Shown here: positions 11,236 through 22,561 of the stretch, in pieces | Position numbering within the stretch: position 1 is the stretch's first letter | How the letters are laid out: each line of letters opens with the position of its first letter | Source of the DNA: Liolophura sinensis | Lineage: Eukaryota; Mollusca; Polyplacophora; Chitonida; Chitonidae | Direction: 5' to 3' | Assembly: GCF_032854445.1 (NCBI RefSeq) | Contig: NC_088295.1 | Coordinates: forward strand, 72,136,028-72,200,027 | Length of the DNA: 64,000 nt | Made by a program: the position numbers and the translations under genes | Notes under the pieces: model-generated | Told to the model about the DNA's origin: nothing | Databases searched by the model: none | The model's input: the letters and a program-made list of their open reading frames with translations, nothing else

Positions 11236-11345
11236 AAGGATATCAAGAATTGTGAGCTCGACAAAAGGGATGAGGTGATCATCACTGGTCGAGAAGTTTA
11301 CAATTCCTGATATCCAGTACATCATGCATCATATACATTGTTATC
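11180..11345. repeat. Imperfect inverted repeat
   Basis: The run gatatcaagaattgtgag then ctcgac near 11240 is mirrored by gtcgagaagtttacaattcctgatatc near 11288-11320 on the other strand. The arms extend outward through gtgcatg and catgcat. The loop is about 30 bp. Confidence 0.55.
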
Positions 11346-12084
11346 ACCATCCAGAGGAAATTCTGTTGATTTGATTGGTTGAAATGCCAAACATACGAGA
11401 CCGAATATGACGGGACTCCGGGGGTACATCAGTTTCCATATACCCCTGAAGTAAAAGCATCACGCGCGGGGATATATGTCACCGGAGAGGAAGAAAAGGA
11501 ACACAGCTTAGCTTGAAGAAAAATAACTTTTTGTCGCCTGCTTTGATCATGGCGAAAAAAGGAAACGTTTTATGTTTCGAACTAATAAAAAGAATGTGTC
11601 AAAATGACCCAGTTTTATTGCGGAAATACGAGAAAATAGAATCAGCATGTTTAGCGATAATTTTTAATCCTACCGTGATAAAAAGGACAGTTGATATCTT
11701 TTGAAGAATTTTTTCCAAAAAGATCGGGTAGCCTAAATCCCAGGACGAGAGAAATTTGATATGGACAAAGACTTAGTGTTGAGTGCCGAGATTATGCACA
11801 TCGACATCTCTTCCGAAATCAAATCGCCCAGATCACATCCAGCCCAGTGTTCTGTCGTCTCATCTCCTTCGCACGTTTCGTTTGATTAGCACTAATCCTG
11901 AGCCTGACTGACCTAAATCAGCTGACTGTGATGACGTAGCTCCGCTGCCACTGACAGAAACATTTGACAGCTTCGACGTTTAACTTTCTGTGCGATACGG
12001 CCAGCGAACAATAATATTAATAGAAAATGACATCGAGTACAACCCTTTTTCGACGTCGGAAAACTCTAAACTTCAACACCAACA
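11346..12084. other. No recognised gene; weak relative of the foldback
   Basis: Around 11405-11480, gggactccgggggtac and catatacccctgaag weakly resemble the arms of the 12253-12390 foldback. The small plus-strand frame at 11513-11704 (63 residues) has no recognisable domain. Confidence 0.4.
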
Positions 12085-12187
12085 CGAACTGTAAAGATGT
12101 AAAGATTTCATTTTATTGAACACAAAAAAAAAATCGCAAAGGGAGACAGCTCCGGATAAGGCTGGCCAGGTTAGCACCAGCTTTCCT

Positions 12188-12224
12188 CAGTTTTAGGCCT
12201 AATCATTCATTCAGTTTTAGGCCT
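12188..12224 (+). mobile_element. 11-bp SINE-tail scar with 13-bp target duplication
   Basis: The motif cagttttaggcct occurs at 12188-12200 and 12212-12224, separated only by aatcattcatt (12201-12211). The paralogue at 115-127 has a single cagttttaggtct with no insert. The 11 bases equal part of the (ATTC)n tail of the SINE fragment at 44466-44527. The simplest reading is target-primed insertion of almost nothing but tail. Confidence 0.65.
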
Positions 12225-12252
12225 CAAAAATGCACTTAATGGTGATAAATTC

Positions 12253-12390
12253 GTTATATGACCGCCTTCTGGGGGTATACGGGTAGATTTTAGGTTTGTC
12301 CGTTAATATTTCTCCTCGGCTTCTGGCAAAAGAATTATCGACCTCAGCCAAAAAACTATCCGTATACCCCTCGTAAGGACGTCGTATAAC
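12253..12390. repeat. Foldback with 35-bp arms
   Basis: Left arm 12253-12287 begins gttatatgaccgccttctgg. The reverse complement of the right arm (12356-12390) begins gttatacgacgtccttacga, and both continue into ggggtatacgg and a final tag. About 68 bp lies between the arms. A shortened form is at 156-210. Confidence 0.7.
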
Positions 12391-13393
12391 TAATATTATA
12401 ACTAACTAATAACTAATATACCAAAAAAAGTGTACGTGTGTGTTCATACTTTAAATCGCAGAATTATTTACATCGATAGAGAAGATAGCCATCGTCCGGT
12501 TTCAAGACATCAAAGAGCGCACGCAAAAGGAAGAAGCTGCAGAACAACGCACGTGATATTAGCACGAAATCTTTGTCTATTACCTTCTGAACGTGGGATA
12601 TTACCTTGAGAGCTTGGCGTTGCTTTGCTTGTGCATCTCACGCAGTAGTGGAAACCAAGAATCACTCTTCGAGGTATACAAAACCGTGGCGTACACATTG
12701 TCTCTTGAATTAAATCCGGAACAGGATCGTGGCCAAATGCATTAAAACTGAGCCGATTACAGAACGGACCTACCTGAAAGGTAATGTATAGGGAAAGTCT
12801 AAGGTTTCCCTTTGCCCTTTCATCTAATAGCTTGATTTGCAGACACCCTTTGTTCCCAAATCCTGTGACATTTGTAGTTCGCCTGGGATCATGGATGTAA
12901 TCTCCCTATTATCATGATGTAATGGGGAGAATATGTGCGAGACTTTGAGAAAGCACCATGAAGAACAGAACTTGACATTTTTCATAATCTTGAGTTACGT
13001 CCGGGAAAAAACACTATCAAAGGAATTAAAGCCTTTTTCTCTCTCACTGAAACAAATCATCTCACTGTGAAGAAAAAATTTGACTAAAGTCCTTCCTTGA
13101 AAAAAATGAAGTATTAATGTATCGATTCGCGTTATCTTACAAGGGGATAGGGTCGTGTCTTTGATGATGGCTGCGATTTGGTTAAACTGGGTGAAAATCA
13201 CAGATAATTTAGCTTTTAATGAGGCCCGTCGTTGCAAGGAGTCGCACTTGTGTCCTCTCAAGTAAGTTTAGCAACGATTACGTCGCGTTAAGTAAACGTA
13301 CTCAACTTGTCAACATAAAGTAAACACTGCAGTCTGGCATGGTAGTTACACACACAAGGTTCGCACCTCTTGGATACATTTTTGCCCAAAAGC

Positions 13394-14985
13394 CTGTCGG
13401 AGATCACCAGAAATTACCCAAGTGTCTTCTACTTCAATACAAAGAAAAAACAGCATCCCGGAAGACTGCGGATAACAGTATAACGCACGACAACAAGTAA
13501 TGTAATAAGCTCTATTGCTCAGTAGGTTAGCGCGCTAGCGCAGCGTAATGACCCAGGAGTCTCTCACCAATGCGGTCGCTTTGATTTCAAGTCCAGCTCA
13601 TGCTGGCTTCCTCTCCGGCCGTATGTGGCAAGGTCTTGCAGCAACTTGCGGATGATCGTGGGTTTTCCCCGGAGTCTGCCCGGTTTCCTTCCACCATAAT
13701 GCTGGCCGCCGTCGCATAAGTGAAATATTCTTGAGTACGGCGTAAAACACCAATCAAGTAAATAAATAAAATAAGCTCTATTTTATTGGTCTTATTTCAC
13801 ACAGAATGGGGGTTTACATTTTGACAGATGTATAAAATGAAAAATGTGCATGTGTAAAAAGGCAGAGAAAAAAAGAGAAGTATATGTAAGAAAAAGTGCA
13901 TCTTAAGTGTTTACTGAATTTACTCAGTCACACATTTGGACGATGATTAGTTATAAGTACTCAACCCTCAGGTTTACACAACTGACTAACCCAGCTCTAA
14001 TGAACAGTATTGTGAAGTCTATTCCTCGAAAAAGTGCTATCCATCCATACAATCTCCTTCTTAAAGACGGTAATTAAAATTTATGTTTATAATGTGCCAC
14101 GCCAAGAATGTTCTGGCATTTTTTCTTGTAACTAAGAATACCATATAAAGGAAAGGTACTGATCCTTCTTGCATTTTTCGACACAAGTTGACAAGTTTAT
14201 TCTAACGCTTGATTTTATTCTGTACGCCCCTTCACCAACGATATTCTGGTCTGACCTCAAGGTATTTACAGGTTGTGCTTCGCTGACCTATGGAACCACT
14301 GCACCGTGATATTCTCTTATACAAGACTTTAAGGTCAGATACGTTTGTAAAAGCAACTGCACTCTCCTGAGAATGATCAAACAGTAATAATGTAATGTAA
14401 AAAGGCTGTTAGACGCAACATTTAACCCATTAAACCAATCCCGAGGCGATCTTTTTGGAAATAAGGTGAATCCATTCAATCTCAGAAGCGTGCGAGCAAT
14501 ATCTGGTGCCTGTTGAGTAATGTAGAAGTTTAAGAACAGGGCACTGCTTGGGGAAAGATGTGTAATTGATGGGTGGCTTCTAAAAAGTCCAATTACGTAA
14601 GATACAAATGCTGTATTATTCCGAAATAACTAGACGTAGAAGTAGGGGGAAAAATCGCTTTTCATTTCCGAGCAAAATACGTCACTAAAAATATGAGAAC
14701 ATTTGATAAATTGAGATAAATTGAACTGGAATGCTATGAATGTGTCATCAAAGTCAGAACTTCACCTTTTAACTATAGAATCCAACTCCGCGCTCAGGTT
14801 CATTGTATATGAAAACTGTTTAATTTCTCTGTTTAAAGAAGAGATAAGCTCAACACAACAGCACTCACAGCTATAAAGTGTATCAGTCATGGCACGGGGA
14901 AACTTTAATGTAGTGAATTCTGCATGCCGCGATCTTACTTAATAGTGATGATATGCTCTACAGACAGTGCATGTTGAGGGATGGG
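13394..14985 (+). repeat. Duplicated 'J' block, copy II
   Basis: Paralogue of 8870-9267 plus 10393-11235. It lacks the TIR element of copy I and contains a SINE at 13517-13769 that copy I lacks. No coding frame is shared. Confidence 0.75.
13517..13769 (+). mobile_element. Near-full-length tRNA-derived SINE with 13-bp target duplication
   Basis: The order is tRNA-like head (gctcagtaggttagcgcgct), B-box region (tttcaagtccagctc), conserved core (ataatgctggccgccgtcg), then agtacggcgtaaaacacc and the aaataaataaa tail. It lacks a few bases of head compared with the copy at 61736. Perfect 13-bp repeats aataagctctatt lie at 13504-13516 and 13770-13782. The paralogous empty site is at 8982-8994. Confidence 0.95.
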
Positions 14986-15200
14986 ATGCTTTACTGAGAC
15001 AACTTACCAACGGTAAGTAAGTCGCCTCGCTCGAGCCATTATACTGATATCGGTCAACCAGTCGTTACACTATCCCCTTAATGCTGAACGCCATGCGAGG
15101 AATATACAACTTCTTTTAGGGACCCGACCCAGGACTGACCCTGGATCTATCGCCCCCGGAAGCCGGCTCTAAACCAAATGTGCTACCGGGGGTCGGGTTG
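14985..15200 (-). mobile_element. SINE, (ACTC)n-tail family, 3'-truncated
   Basis: On the minus strand it reads gatccagggtcagtcctggg (B-box region), then cattaaggggatagtg, acgactggttgacc, atcagtataatggctcg and ggtaagttgtctc. Each of these matches the SINE at 26387-26723. The distal body and tail are missing. It sits exactly between a J block and the third A block. Confidence 0.75.
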
Positions 15201-15202
15201 TT

Positions 15203-16880
15203 AGTACTTTAAATCGCTGAAGTTGTACATAAATCAAGACAGCAATCGCCCGGTTTCTTTACAGTACAAAACAGGCAGACGTCAGAGAGCGCACACAAGG
15301 GGCAGAAGCTGCAGAAGAACGTGGGATATTATCTTGAGAGGGTGACGCTGCTTTGCTTGAGCATTTGACTGTGTATTGGCCCATGGAAAGGAAGAATAAC
15401 TTTCCGAGGTATAGTAAGCATTTGGGTATACGTTGTGTCTTGGATTGAACATCCAGAACAGGATCACGGCGAAAATCGTGATACTTTAAAAGACGTACAG
15501 CATGGGAGGTGAATCCAGACCAGCTAGGAGTGTGATAGTTGGCAAATGGTCTCTTGTCATTTACCTCAGTTGGAGTTTTATTCTACCAGTTCATGTAAAT
15601 GCATAAATGGTATCATATTACACGCCCCCTAAGGTGACCAAGCAGATTACAGAACGGACCTACCTGAAAGGTAATGTATAGGATAAGTATAAGGTTGCCC
15701 TTGCTGCTTTCATCTAATAACTGCAGACCCTTTGACAAACTACCATGAAGAGCAGAACTTGACATTTTTCAAAATCTTGAGTTGCTCGCTCAAACAAATC
15801 ATCTCACTTGAAAACAATTTACCCAAAGATCGTCCTTGAATAAAACTCAAGTATTAATGTAATGATTCTGGTTATGTTACAAACCGATAGATGAGTCGGG
15901 TCCTCAGGTAAGTTTAGCAAAGATCATGTGACGTTAAATAAACACCGCAGTCAGGCATGGTAGTTAAACACAGACAAAATGGCTCGTGTTCTTTATGTTC
16001 TCTTACCTTTCTCTGGTTTTGGGTGAAAGTTTTGAGAAATATTGGCAGAAAGGGTTTAATCATTTCCAACACACTTTATATTCAATGTGTTGATCATTAA
16101 CGTGGTTAACCTTCGCTGGTATCTTCTTGACAGAAGTAATATGAGCTTACATCTGCCAATTTATCATCTGGGCTGTAGAGACTGATGATAATATGTCGTG
16201 TCTCGTAATGGCACCTGCTTGAGATCGCCCAGAAGCCATGGCATGATGGAGTTTCAGTTGTATCTGTTATATAATACAGTGAGTAAGTGCTGTTATGTGA
16301 GGCGTTCAGTCCGGAATGATCATGTACCGATTAATCATGAACTGTAACGTATCATTGTGACAGTTTTGAGAGGAGGGAGGGGGCCTTATATCATACCGTG
16401 AGGTTACACGTCCGATGCAGCCAGCATACACTAACCCCTCATGCGGGAGATGTACATTTACGTCCAGTGATCCTGGAAAACCAACGATGCCAAACATTGC
16501 TTAAAAGCAAAAGTACATGAACGAATCCCCAGTTTTCTTCCCTTTTTTTTCAACATGTTTAAACAGGGGAAGATTATTGGCATTTTTATTTGGAATATGT
16601 CTGACGCCACGAGCTGTAGAATCCACTAACATTTATAATACAAAGTGATATTTAACTATAACAAATGAGATCTTGATAGAAATGACACAACGACAATATC
16701 CAACTCTATTATGTCAATCGACGTTCTGATTTGTAAATCTAAGTATCGTCTTGTGAATATCAAGACCAACGTCGCCTTTGTACCATACTGACCGTCCATT
16801 GTTTGTGTGTGTTTTGTAAAGCAATAATAGCGGCAACTCTGCTGGAGGTAAACATATAGTTTGAAGGTTGATCACCGAAA
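15203..16880 (+). repeat. Duplicated 'A' block, copy III
   Basis: Matches 285-1798, with shared gaacgtgggatatta, gagactgatgataatat and gtgacagttttgagagg. It has its own deletions (for example around 15900). The homologous frame at about 16306-16497 has a stop in place, so no gene is called. The stretch 16500-16720 has no partner and no visible feature. Confidence 0.75.
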
Positions 16881-16973
16881 TACTCTAAACCTCAATAACA
16901 CGAAATTTTATTTCAGCTATTCTGTAGGCAAAATGTATCTACGCACATTTTAAGTTTTAATTAATGCATTCAA

Positions 16974-17636
16974 CATTATCCTGACCGGACCCTTTAATCG
17001 CCCGATCAGCCACATTATCCTGACCGGACCCTTTAATCGCCCGATCAGCCACATTATCCTGACCGGACCCTTTAATCGCCCGACCAGCCACATTATCCTG
17101 ACCGGACCCTTCAATCGCCCGACCAGCCACATTATCCTGACCGGACCCTTTAATCGCCCTACCAGCCACATTATCCTGACCGGACCCTTTAATCGCCCGA
17201 CCAGCCACATTATCCTGACCGGACCCTTTAATCGCCCGACCAGCCACATTATCCTGACCGGACCCTTTAATCGCCCGACCAACCACATTATCCTGACCGG
17301 ACCCTTTAATCGCCCGACCAGCCACATTATCCTGACCGGACCCTTTAATCGCCCGATCAGCCACATTATCCTGACCGGACCCTTTAATCGCCCGATCAGC
17401 CACATTATCCTGACCGGACCCTTTAATCGCCCGACAAGCCACATTATCCTGACCGGACCCTTTAATCGCCCGACCAGCCACATTATCCTGACCGGACCCT
17501 TTAATCGCCCGATCAGCCACATTATCCTGACCGGACCCTTTAATCGCCCGACCAGCCACATTATCCTGACCGGACCCTTTAATCGCCCGACCAGCCACAT
17601 TATCCTGACCGGACCCTTTAATCGCCCGACCAGCCA
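16974..17636. repeat. 39-bp minisatellite, 17 units
   Basis: Seventeen head-to-tail 39-bp units begin at 16974 and every 39 bases after. Each starts cattatcctgaccggaccct and ends cagcca or a variant. Units are nearly identical; variants are gatcag or gaccag, one gacaag (17403), one gaccaa (17247), one taccag (17130) and one tcaatc (17091). Since 39 is divisible by 3 and the unit lacks stops in some frames, two minus-strand frames run open through the array (16950-17600 and 16957-17679), as does one plus-strand frame. No upstream signals support translation. Confidence 0.97.
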
Positions 17637-17740
17637 GAGCCCATAAACTTGTTACAAGGTAAGGTAAGCCATACCTCAACAGAACACATCTGCACGTCAG
17701 CTATGAGTGACGAACTTAAGTCTTTATAAGCATTCCAGTA

Positions 17741-19046
17741 ACGTTTGACTAAATGTACACAGTAGGTCAACAAATCGCCGATGAGCGTAAAAAAACCAAA
17801 AAAAACAAAACAAAGCTGCTGTCCACGATATCTAAGAACAGAAATTGGCCATCCTACGCCCTACCGTACTTCTGTTTCACCCTCTTGTATTACTGCTGTG
17901 AACCAACAGTTACAAAGCAATCCATATCCACCATCAGCATGGACAGGTTTTGGTAAATTATGGTTGAATTCAGGCAGAAAATAAATCAGTAAAGTGCAAA
18001 CTGAGACTAAAAGTTCTCTGAGATGTGGCTTTTGTCCGTTTTTTGCACATTGCCCATGGGACATGGTGCTGCACAAAGTTGTTCTATTATACTGATGTTT
18101 AAAAAATAATTTTATGCAGATATGGCATTCTCGCAGACAGTAATGGATTGCACGCGTTTAAATTAATTTTTAAAAAACATAGGCTGAAGTAAATGTAACA
18201 AAATTGAAATCAAGAAAATATGATGAACGATTTCAAAACGAAATAGGAAAAAAGACCGGAAAAGGCATGGAATCTGGCCATTTTGATATTTGCTAACGTG
18301 ACCATTCCCAAATGGTAAGAGCAGACCGGAGAATTTTTCACAGGTAAAAGCTATCTAAATGTAGTACAGACTTTTTTCGGTAGGACACATATATGGAAAT
18401 AAATCAGGTTCTGTGGGACTGAGTGACCTGAAGAAACATCGATATTGGCAATTTTGAAATTTGCTGTCCTAAGCATTTCGATGAGGGATAAGCATACTAC
18501 GGGATTTCCCACAGCTGAAAGTCATCTTAATGTAGTGGAGATGTTTAAGGTAGAATATGGAAATAAATCAAGTTCTGTGCTACCAGGTGTCTTCCAGTCA
18601 GTCTCTTTTGCATATAAAATAATTCAAGAGGTACAGCATAGAGAGTAAAGCCAGAGCAGCGACGACAGTGTGATAGCTGGCAAACTGTCACACGTAACCT
18701 GTGAATTACGGCCTCTTGTCAGTTTACCTGAGTCAGGGTTTTATTCTAACTGTTCATGAAAATGTATAAATAGTAGCAATTTACACACACAGCATGGCTT
18801 AAGCAGAACTAGGTAAAAATATATGCAGGGATGTTAATTGCAATTTACCGTTTAAGCAGAGCCCATTTATGGGCTCTCAGCCGCGTATGTGTAGGAACCG
18901 ATATCACAGCTAAGGTTGGTCACCAGATAAAGGAACTAGTCACGCAGTTTTTCGGCTCATCGGCAGTGCATATCTCATGAGGTGTAAAGCACATAGATAT
19001 GGCTGTAGTCTACAGAGAGACGGCGTGCTAACATGTAAGCGTATAT
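17741..19046 (+). repeat. Duplicated 'B', 'C' and 'E' blocks, middle copy
   Basis: Begins at tttgactaaatgtacacag, the unoccupied version of the MITE site of copy I. It then matches 2370-2580, 3660-4100 and 4120-4400. At about 19046 it is interrupted by reverse-transcriptase sequence and the E block resumes at about 20763. An internal ataaatcaagttctgtg near 18562 is another relative of the target of the SINE at 26387. Confidence 0.65.
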
Positions 19047-19047
19047 C

Positions 19048-20104
19048 CCCGAACAAGGCTCGATTTATTGCGGGTTCAAGAAGTTGTACCACCAAACTCT
19101 TGTCAACCCTACTTATGAGAGCGTCACAAGAAGTAAAGTCATTTTGGAATAAGTATTATTCTGGCATAACAAAAAATTCAGGTGTCAACTGCATGTGGAT
19201 TCTTAACAACTCCAAACGTCTAAGAGAAGAACTTGATGCTCATATGCATATACCATACAAAGACGTATCCACATGGGATTTCTCTACTCTCTATACTACA
19301 ATTCTCACAAAGATCTTATTGAAAGAATATCGTCGTTAATTGTCTCCGTATTTACTAAAACAGGTCACCGTTACATTATCTTCAAAAGCAATAAGGCTTT
19401 CTTTAGTTATACTATTTATAAAGGTTACCTCTCATGGGTTGTTACATTATTTATTGAATTACTTGAATTTTTCCTTAATAACATCTATGTGAAATTCGGG
19501 GATACCATTTACCAACAGTGCATAGGTATTCCAATGGGTACCAGTTGTGCGCCTCTGTTGGCAGACTATACCTGTTTTCATATGAATACGACTATATGCA
19601 CAAATTACTTAAAAGTAATATCTTTAAAGCTCGATCCTTTTCATTTACCAAGCGGTATATTGATGATCTCCTGGCGTTAAAAAACCCCCATATTGCTGAA
19701 GCGGTGAAGGAAATCTATCCGCCTTCATTGGATTTAAAGGAGACAACAGATAGTCCTGGTGGTACATCTTACTTGGATCTATATCTGTACAAAGACGAAC
19801 AAGGTCTCCTTTCACGCCGCCTTTACGACAAAAGGGATAATTTCAATTTTGATATTGTAAATTGTCCTTATTTTGGATAGCAATATATGGCGTATACATA
19901 TCCCGCCTTGTAGCATTTGTCAGATCTTGCGTTAATTGTGATGACCTTAATCTGCGTCACAAGTTGTTAGTTCAAAAACTTGTTTGTCAAGGACACTCTA
20001 TCAAACGCCTTCATTCTAAGTTTCTCAAATTTTACAATGAGTATAACACTCTCGTTAGCAGGTGTGGGCAGAGCGTTCAGAACCTCTGGCGTTCTGCATT
20101 GTGA
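19048..20104 (+). pseudogene. Decayed Penelope-like reverse transcriptase
   Basis: Four adjacent reading frames together give one recognisable reverse transcriptase core, in order. First come KARFIAGSRSCTTKLLS and motif A WDFSTLYTT (near 19277). Next come FGDTIYQQ and motif B GIPMGTSCAPLLADY (19525-19569). Then come motif C RYIDDLLAL (from 19653) and YDKRDNFNFDIVN, and finally YGVYISRLVAFVRSC. The frame changes at least three times (near 19300, 19570 and 19875), so it is not functional. The motif spacing and the MGTSCAPLLAD form match what I recall of Penelope-like retroelements in marine invertebrates, although assignment to that clade is from memory. No GIY-YIG endonuclease is visible. It interrupts an E block that is intact at 6300 and 26950. 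Confidence 0.8.
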
Positions 20105-20524
20105 TCAACCACACAGTCGGCGCTGTTATCCTTATGTTCAGATCTATCGCGCACATGGTATTTAATAAAACATAGATGGCGCTGGTTAACCAGTGTAACG
20201 GTCTATCTTGTAGACAGCTTTTATACAGGCCAGCATGTCATGTGTAACACCATAGATTGCGCCTCTTGTTGTATGAGATCTATACATATTAACGGGAAAG
20301 ACGTAATCGTCCGTTACTTTTGAATCACAATTTGTTCGGTTAAGGTAGGTAACGCTCGTCATTTTCAAACTGTATCTAATACCGCTTAACCTGGGCAAGG
20401 GGCCGTAAAGGTAGCCATGCTCATTACATCTGCATGATGCCTTTAAGAACAGTTGCAATCAAAGCGCGACTGAGATACCTTGTTTAATTGTTATTTGATC
20501 TGGAACTCATTCATGGACAACGAA
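20105..20524. other. Possible 3' remainder of the retroelement
   Basis: Lies between the reverse transcriptase remnant and the next repeated module. A 90-residue minus-strand frame (20186-20458) is antisense to the expected retroelement tail and resembles nothing I know. It may be non-coding 3' sequence of the element. Confidence 0.35.
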
Positions 20525-20762
20525 TTTGAACTTTGATGTGGAATTCATGCTTGGAATATCTACAGTCTGCCCGGCATCATTGAAAACTGATGACCGCTTC
20601 TCTCTTGTGTGATACCGGCTTTATTTCCTATTTATATAATTTCTTACATACCTTTGTCTTTGGGAGCTAGTGTTAAACGTTGTTTTGGAAATGGATCTTG
20701 CGATTATCGACTTGGAACGCCCTTTACGGCCTACGAATGGTATATGAATGTCAGACATGACG
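20525..20762 (+). repeat. Dispersed module shared with 52615 and 54090
   Basis: Shares aactttgatgtgga, aaaactgatgaccgcttctc, tttcttacata, ttttggaaatgg and tcttgcgattatcg with 52615-52835 and, in part, 54090-54250. Its position between the retroelement and the resuming E block means either that the retroelement carried it or that two insertions are stacked. Confidence 0.5.
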
Positions 20763-22561
20763 CTTATATTTAGTGAGCCCCTGATCAGTCTTACGCAGCG
20801 TGTCGATTGTTTTGTCCACGTTATTACAGGCTGTTGCCGGCCTTACTCGGTCAGAAGAGAGATAGAGAACATGGCAATGGCCGGCTTGATCATCAGGAAA
20901 GCCAAGTGATCTATCAACGGTTTCTGTTGTCCTGATTTTATCTCAGTGTCAGGCCAATTAAGGGTAAGCAAACACCAACAATCCCCATACTGGACCATTC
21001 AGTTTTTATTCACCAAGATTAAGGAGAACAATGTGAGGGTCTGGGTGATGGAGATCACAGAATGTTGCTTAACGGATTGTGGGACTCTCGCCTTCTTCTT
21101 TTCTGCTGAACAAGCTGAGGAATCCTCCATCAGGAAGTGCTATTTATCCTTTCTTTATTTCTTTCTTTGCTGAAAAACGAAAATTGAAATTTAAAGCTAC
21201 TGATTGGCAGTCTAATAACATTCTCATATCAGATTGTTTAGTTTCTTCTTTCCTGTTAGAAACACTTTTTGACAAAAGTGAAAGTCATCTATCTTGCACT
21301 TCTGTCAATGACAAATTTCCTCTCCTCATCGTTTTATTCTCAGGATGGCTATTTCACCAGGAACTTCATACTTACATGTTCAGAACTAACGCTGATGCGT
21401 TTTTCTTAATATTTAGCTCAGAAAGCCCGTTTGAGCTCAAACGTTCTTTTCTACAGGTTATGTTTTGCTGATCTAAAAGATGTAATGGTGATTTTATATA
21501 TACCAATTTATGCCCATATTTAAATTCAGATCTCTACAAGGTATTATCAAACATTAATTTTTTAATGTAAAAGAGGTGTTAGACACAAAATTTAATTCAT
21601 TAGACTTATCCCGAGGCGATTTTCTTGGAAATATATTGGCTCCATTTAGTCTTAGGGGCACTGGAGCAATACCTAATTGCTTCACGTTTTAAATAGATTC
21701 CTTCTCTTTCAGCTCTTGTGTTTATCGTTTATACACATCGTTTATAAATATGTAGCTATAAAGTTTGTTGACACGTCTAACCTCAATGGACAGATATTTG
21801 AATGCTGGGTTTCATGGGAATTCCGAACCATCACGTCAGTACAAGGGCTGTGATGTTGACGATGTATTTATTGCCGAAAAATCCAGAACTGGATGACGCT
21901 GAATTTCCAAAGGGCAGAGCCTACATCATATCGGATTTCCTTAAAAGGTAATGCTTTCCGTCTACTCTTTAGACCACAGTATTTGTTGTTCTCAGTTTGT
22001 GACGCTCATAGATACATGTACTGTAGTTCCTGGGTCATCATGAATGTGTAGTCTCTAGAGATCCATGGGAACAGAATGTATTGGGAAGGTATATGTGCGA
22101 GGATTTGACACACTCCCATTAACAGCGAAATTTTTGACATTTTTCTTGAAAGAAAAGGCTGTACCTAATCCGCTCTACAAGGAATTAATGCCTCAACATA
22201 TTTCCCACAGATGAAAGCAATCTTAAAGTTGTAGAGACGTTTGAGGTAAAATATGGAAATAAATCAAGCTCTGTGATGCAGTGTGTCTTCTCCTCGTCGC
22301 TTCTCATGGCTTTTTAATCAGAGACTATCTATCGGCCCTCAGTCGAGCCTGTATAGGAACCGATAACACAGCTGAGGCTGCCCGCCAGACACAGGAACTA
22401 GTGACGCAAGGGGTGTCAGCATCTGACAGATCGAGGTCGCATAATGGATAGCTAATGATACCTTGAGGAACACGCCCACAAGTGAGGAGAGGACTAGAAG
22501 ATATCAATACCTTGTTCCAAGTAGACTGATTCGTTGGTGTATTGGTTAGAGCGTCCGCCAT
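20763..22561 (+). repeat. Duplicated 'E' and 'D' blocks, second major copy
   Basis: About 20765-20960 resumes the E block broken at 19046. About 21100-22200 matches 4950-6110 and contains the 191-bp identical run at 21213-21403. About 22240-22520 matches 6120-6700. A plus-strand frame of 130 residues spans 21079-21471 because of the identical run, but its homologue at 5017-5262 has stops, so I treat it as non-coding. Confidence 0.7.
22524..22561 (+). mobile_element. SINE head remnant
   Basis: ttcgttggtgtattggttag followed by agcgtccgcc is the tRNA-like A-box half of the SINE intact at 6702-7030. Everything 3' of it is lost here. It sits at the same position relative to the E block, so it was inherited through the duplication. 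Confidence 0.6.

Larger units (their letters stand above)
12085..13393 (+). repeat. Duplicated 'A' block, copy II
   Basis: Second copy of the segment at 1-1120, beginning gaactgtaaagatgtaaag and running to the ttttgcccaaaa shared with 1167. At 13393 it passes straight into a J block. A minus-strand frame at 12995-13261 is partly alike to one in copy I, but a frameshifting indel in the poly-pyrimidine stretch separates them, so I do not call a gene. Confidence 0.8.

Noticed and set aside
16950-17679. Two long minus-strand frames of 216 and 240 codons
   Set aside because: They exist because a 39-bp unit is repeated in phase. A plus-strand frame is open as well, and no start context, splice or domain supports a protein.
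20186-20458. 90-codon minus-strand frame
   Set aside because: Antisense to the retroelement tail, with no recognised motif and no promoter or splice signals.
21079-21471. 130-codon plus-strand frame
   Set aside because: Its paralogue at 5017-5262 has stops, and the strongly conserved part is a non-selective-looking identical tract with sharp limits.
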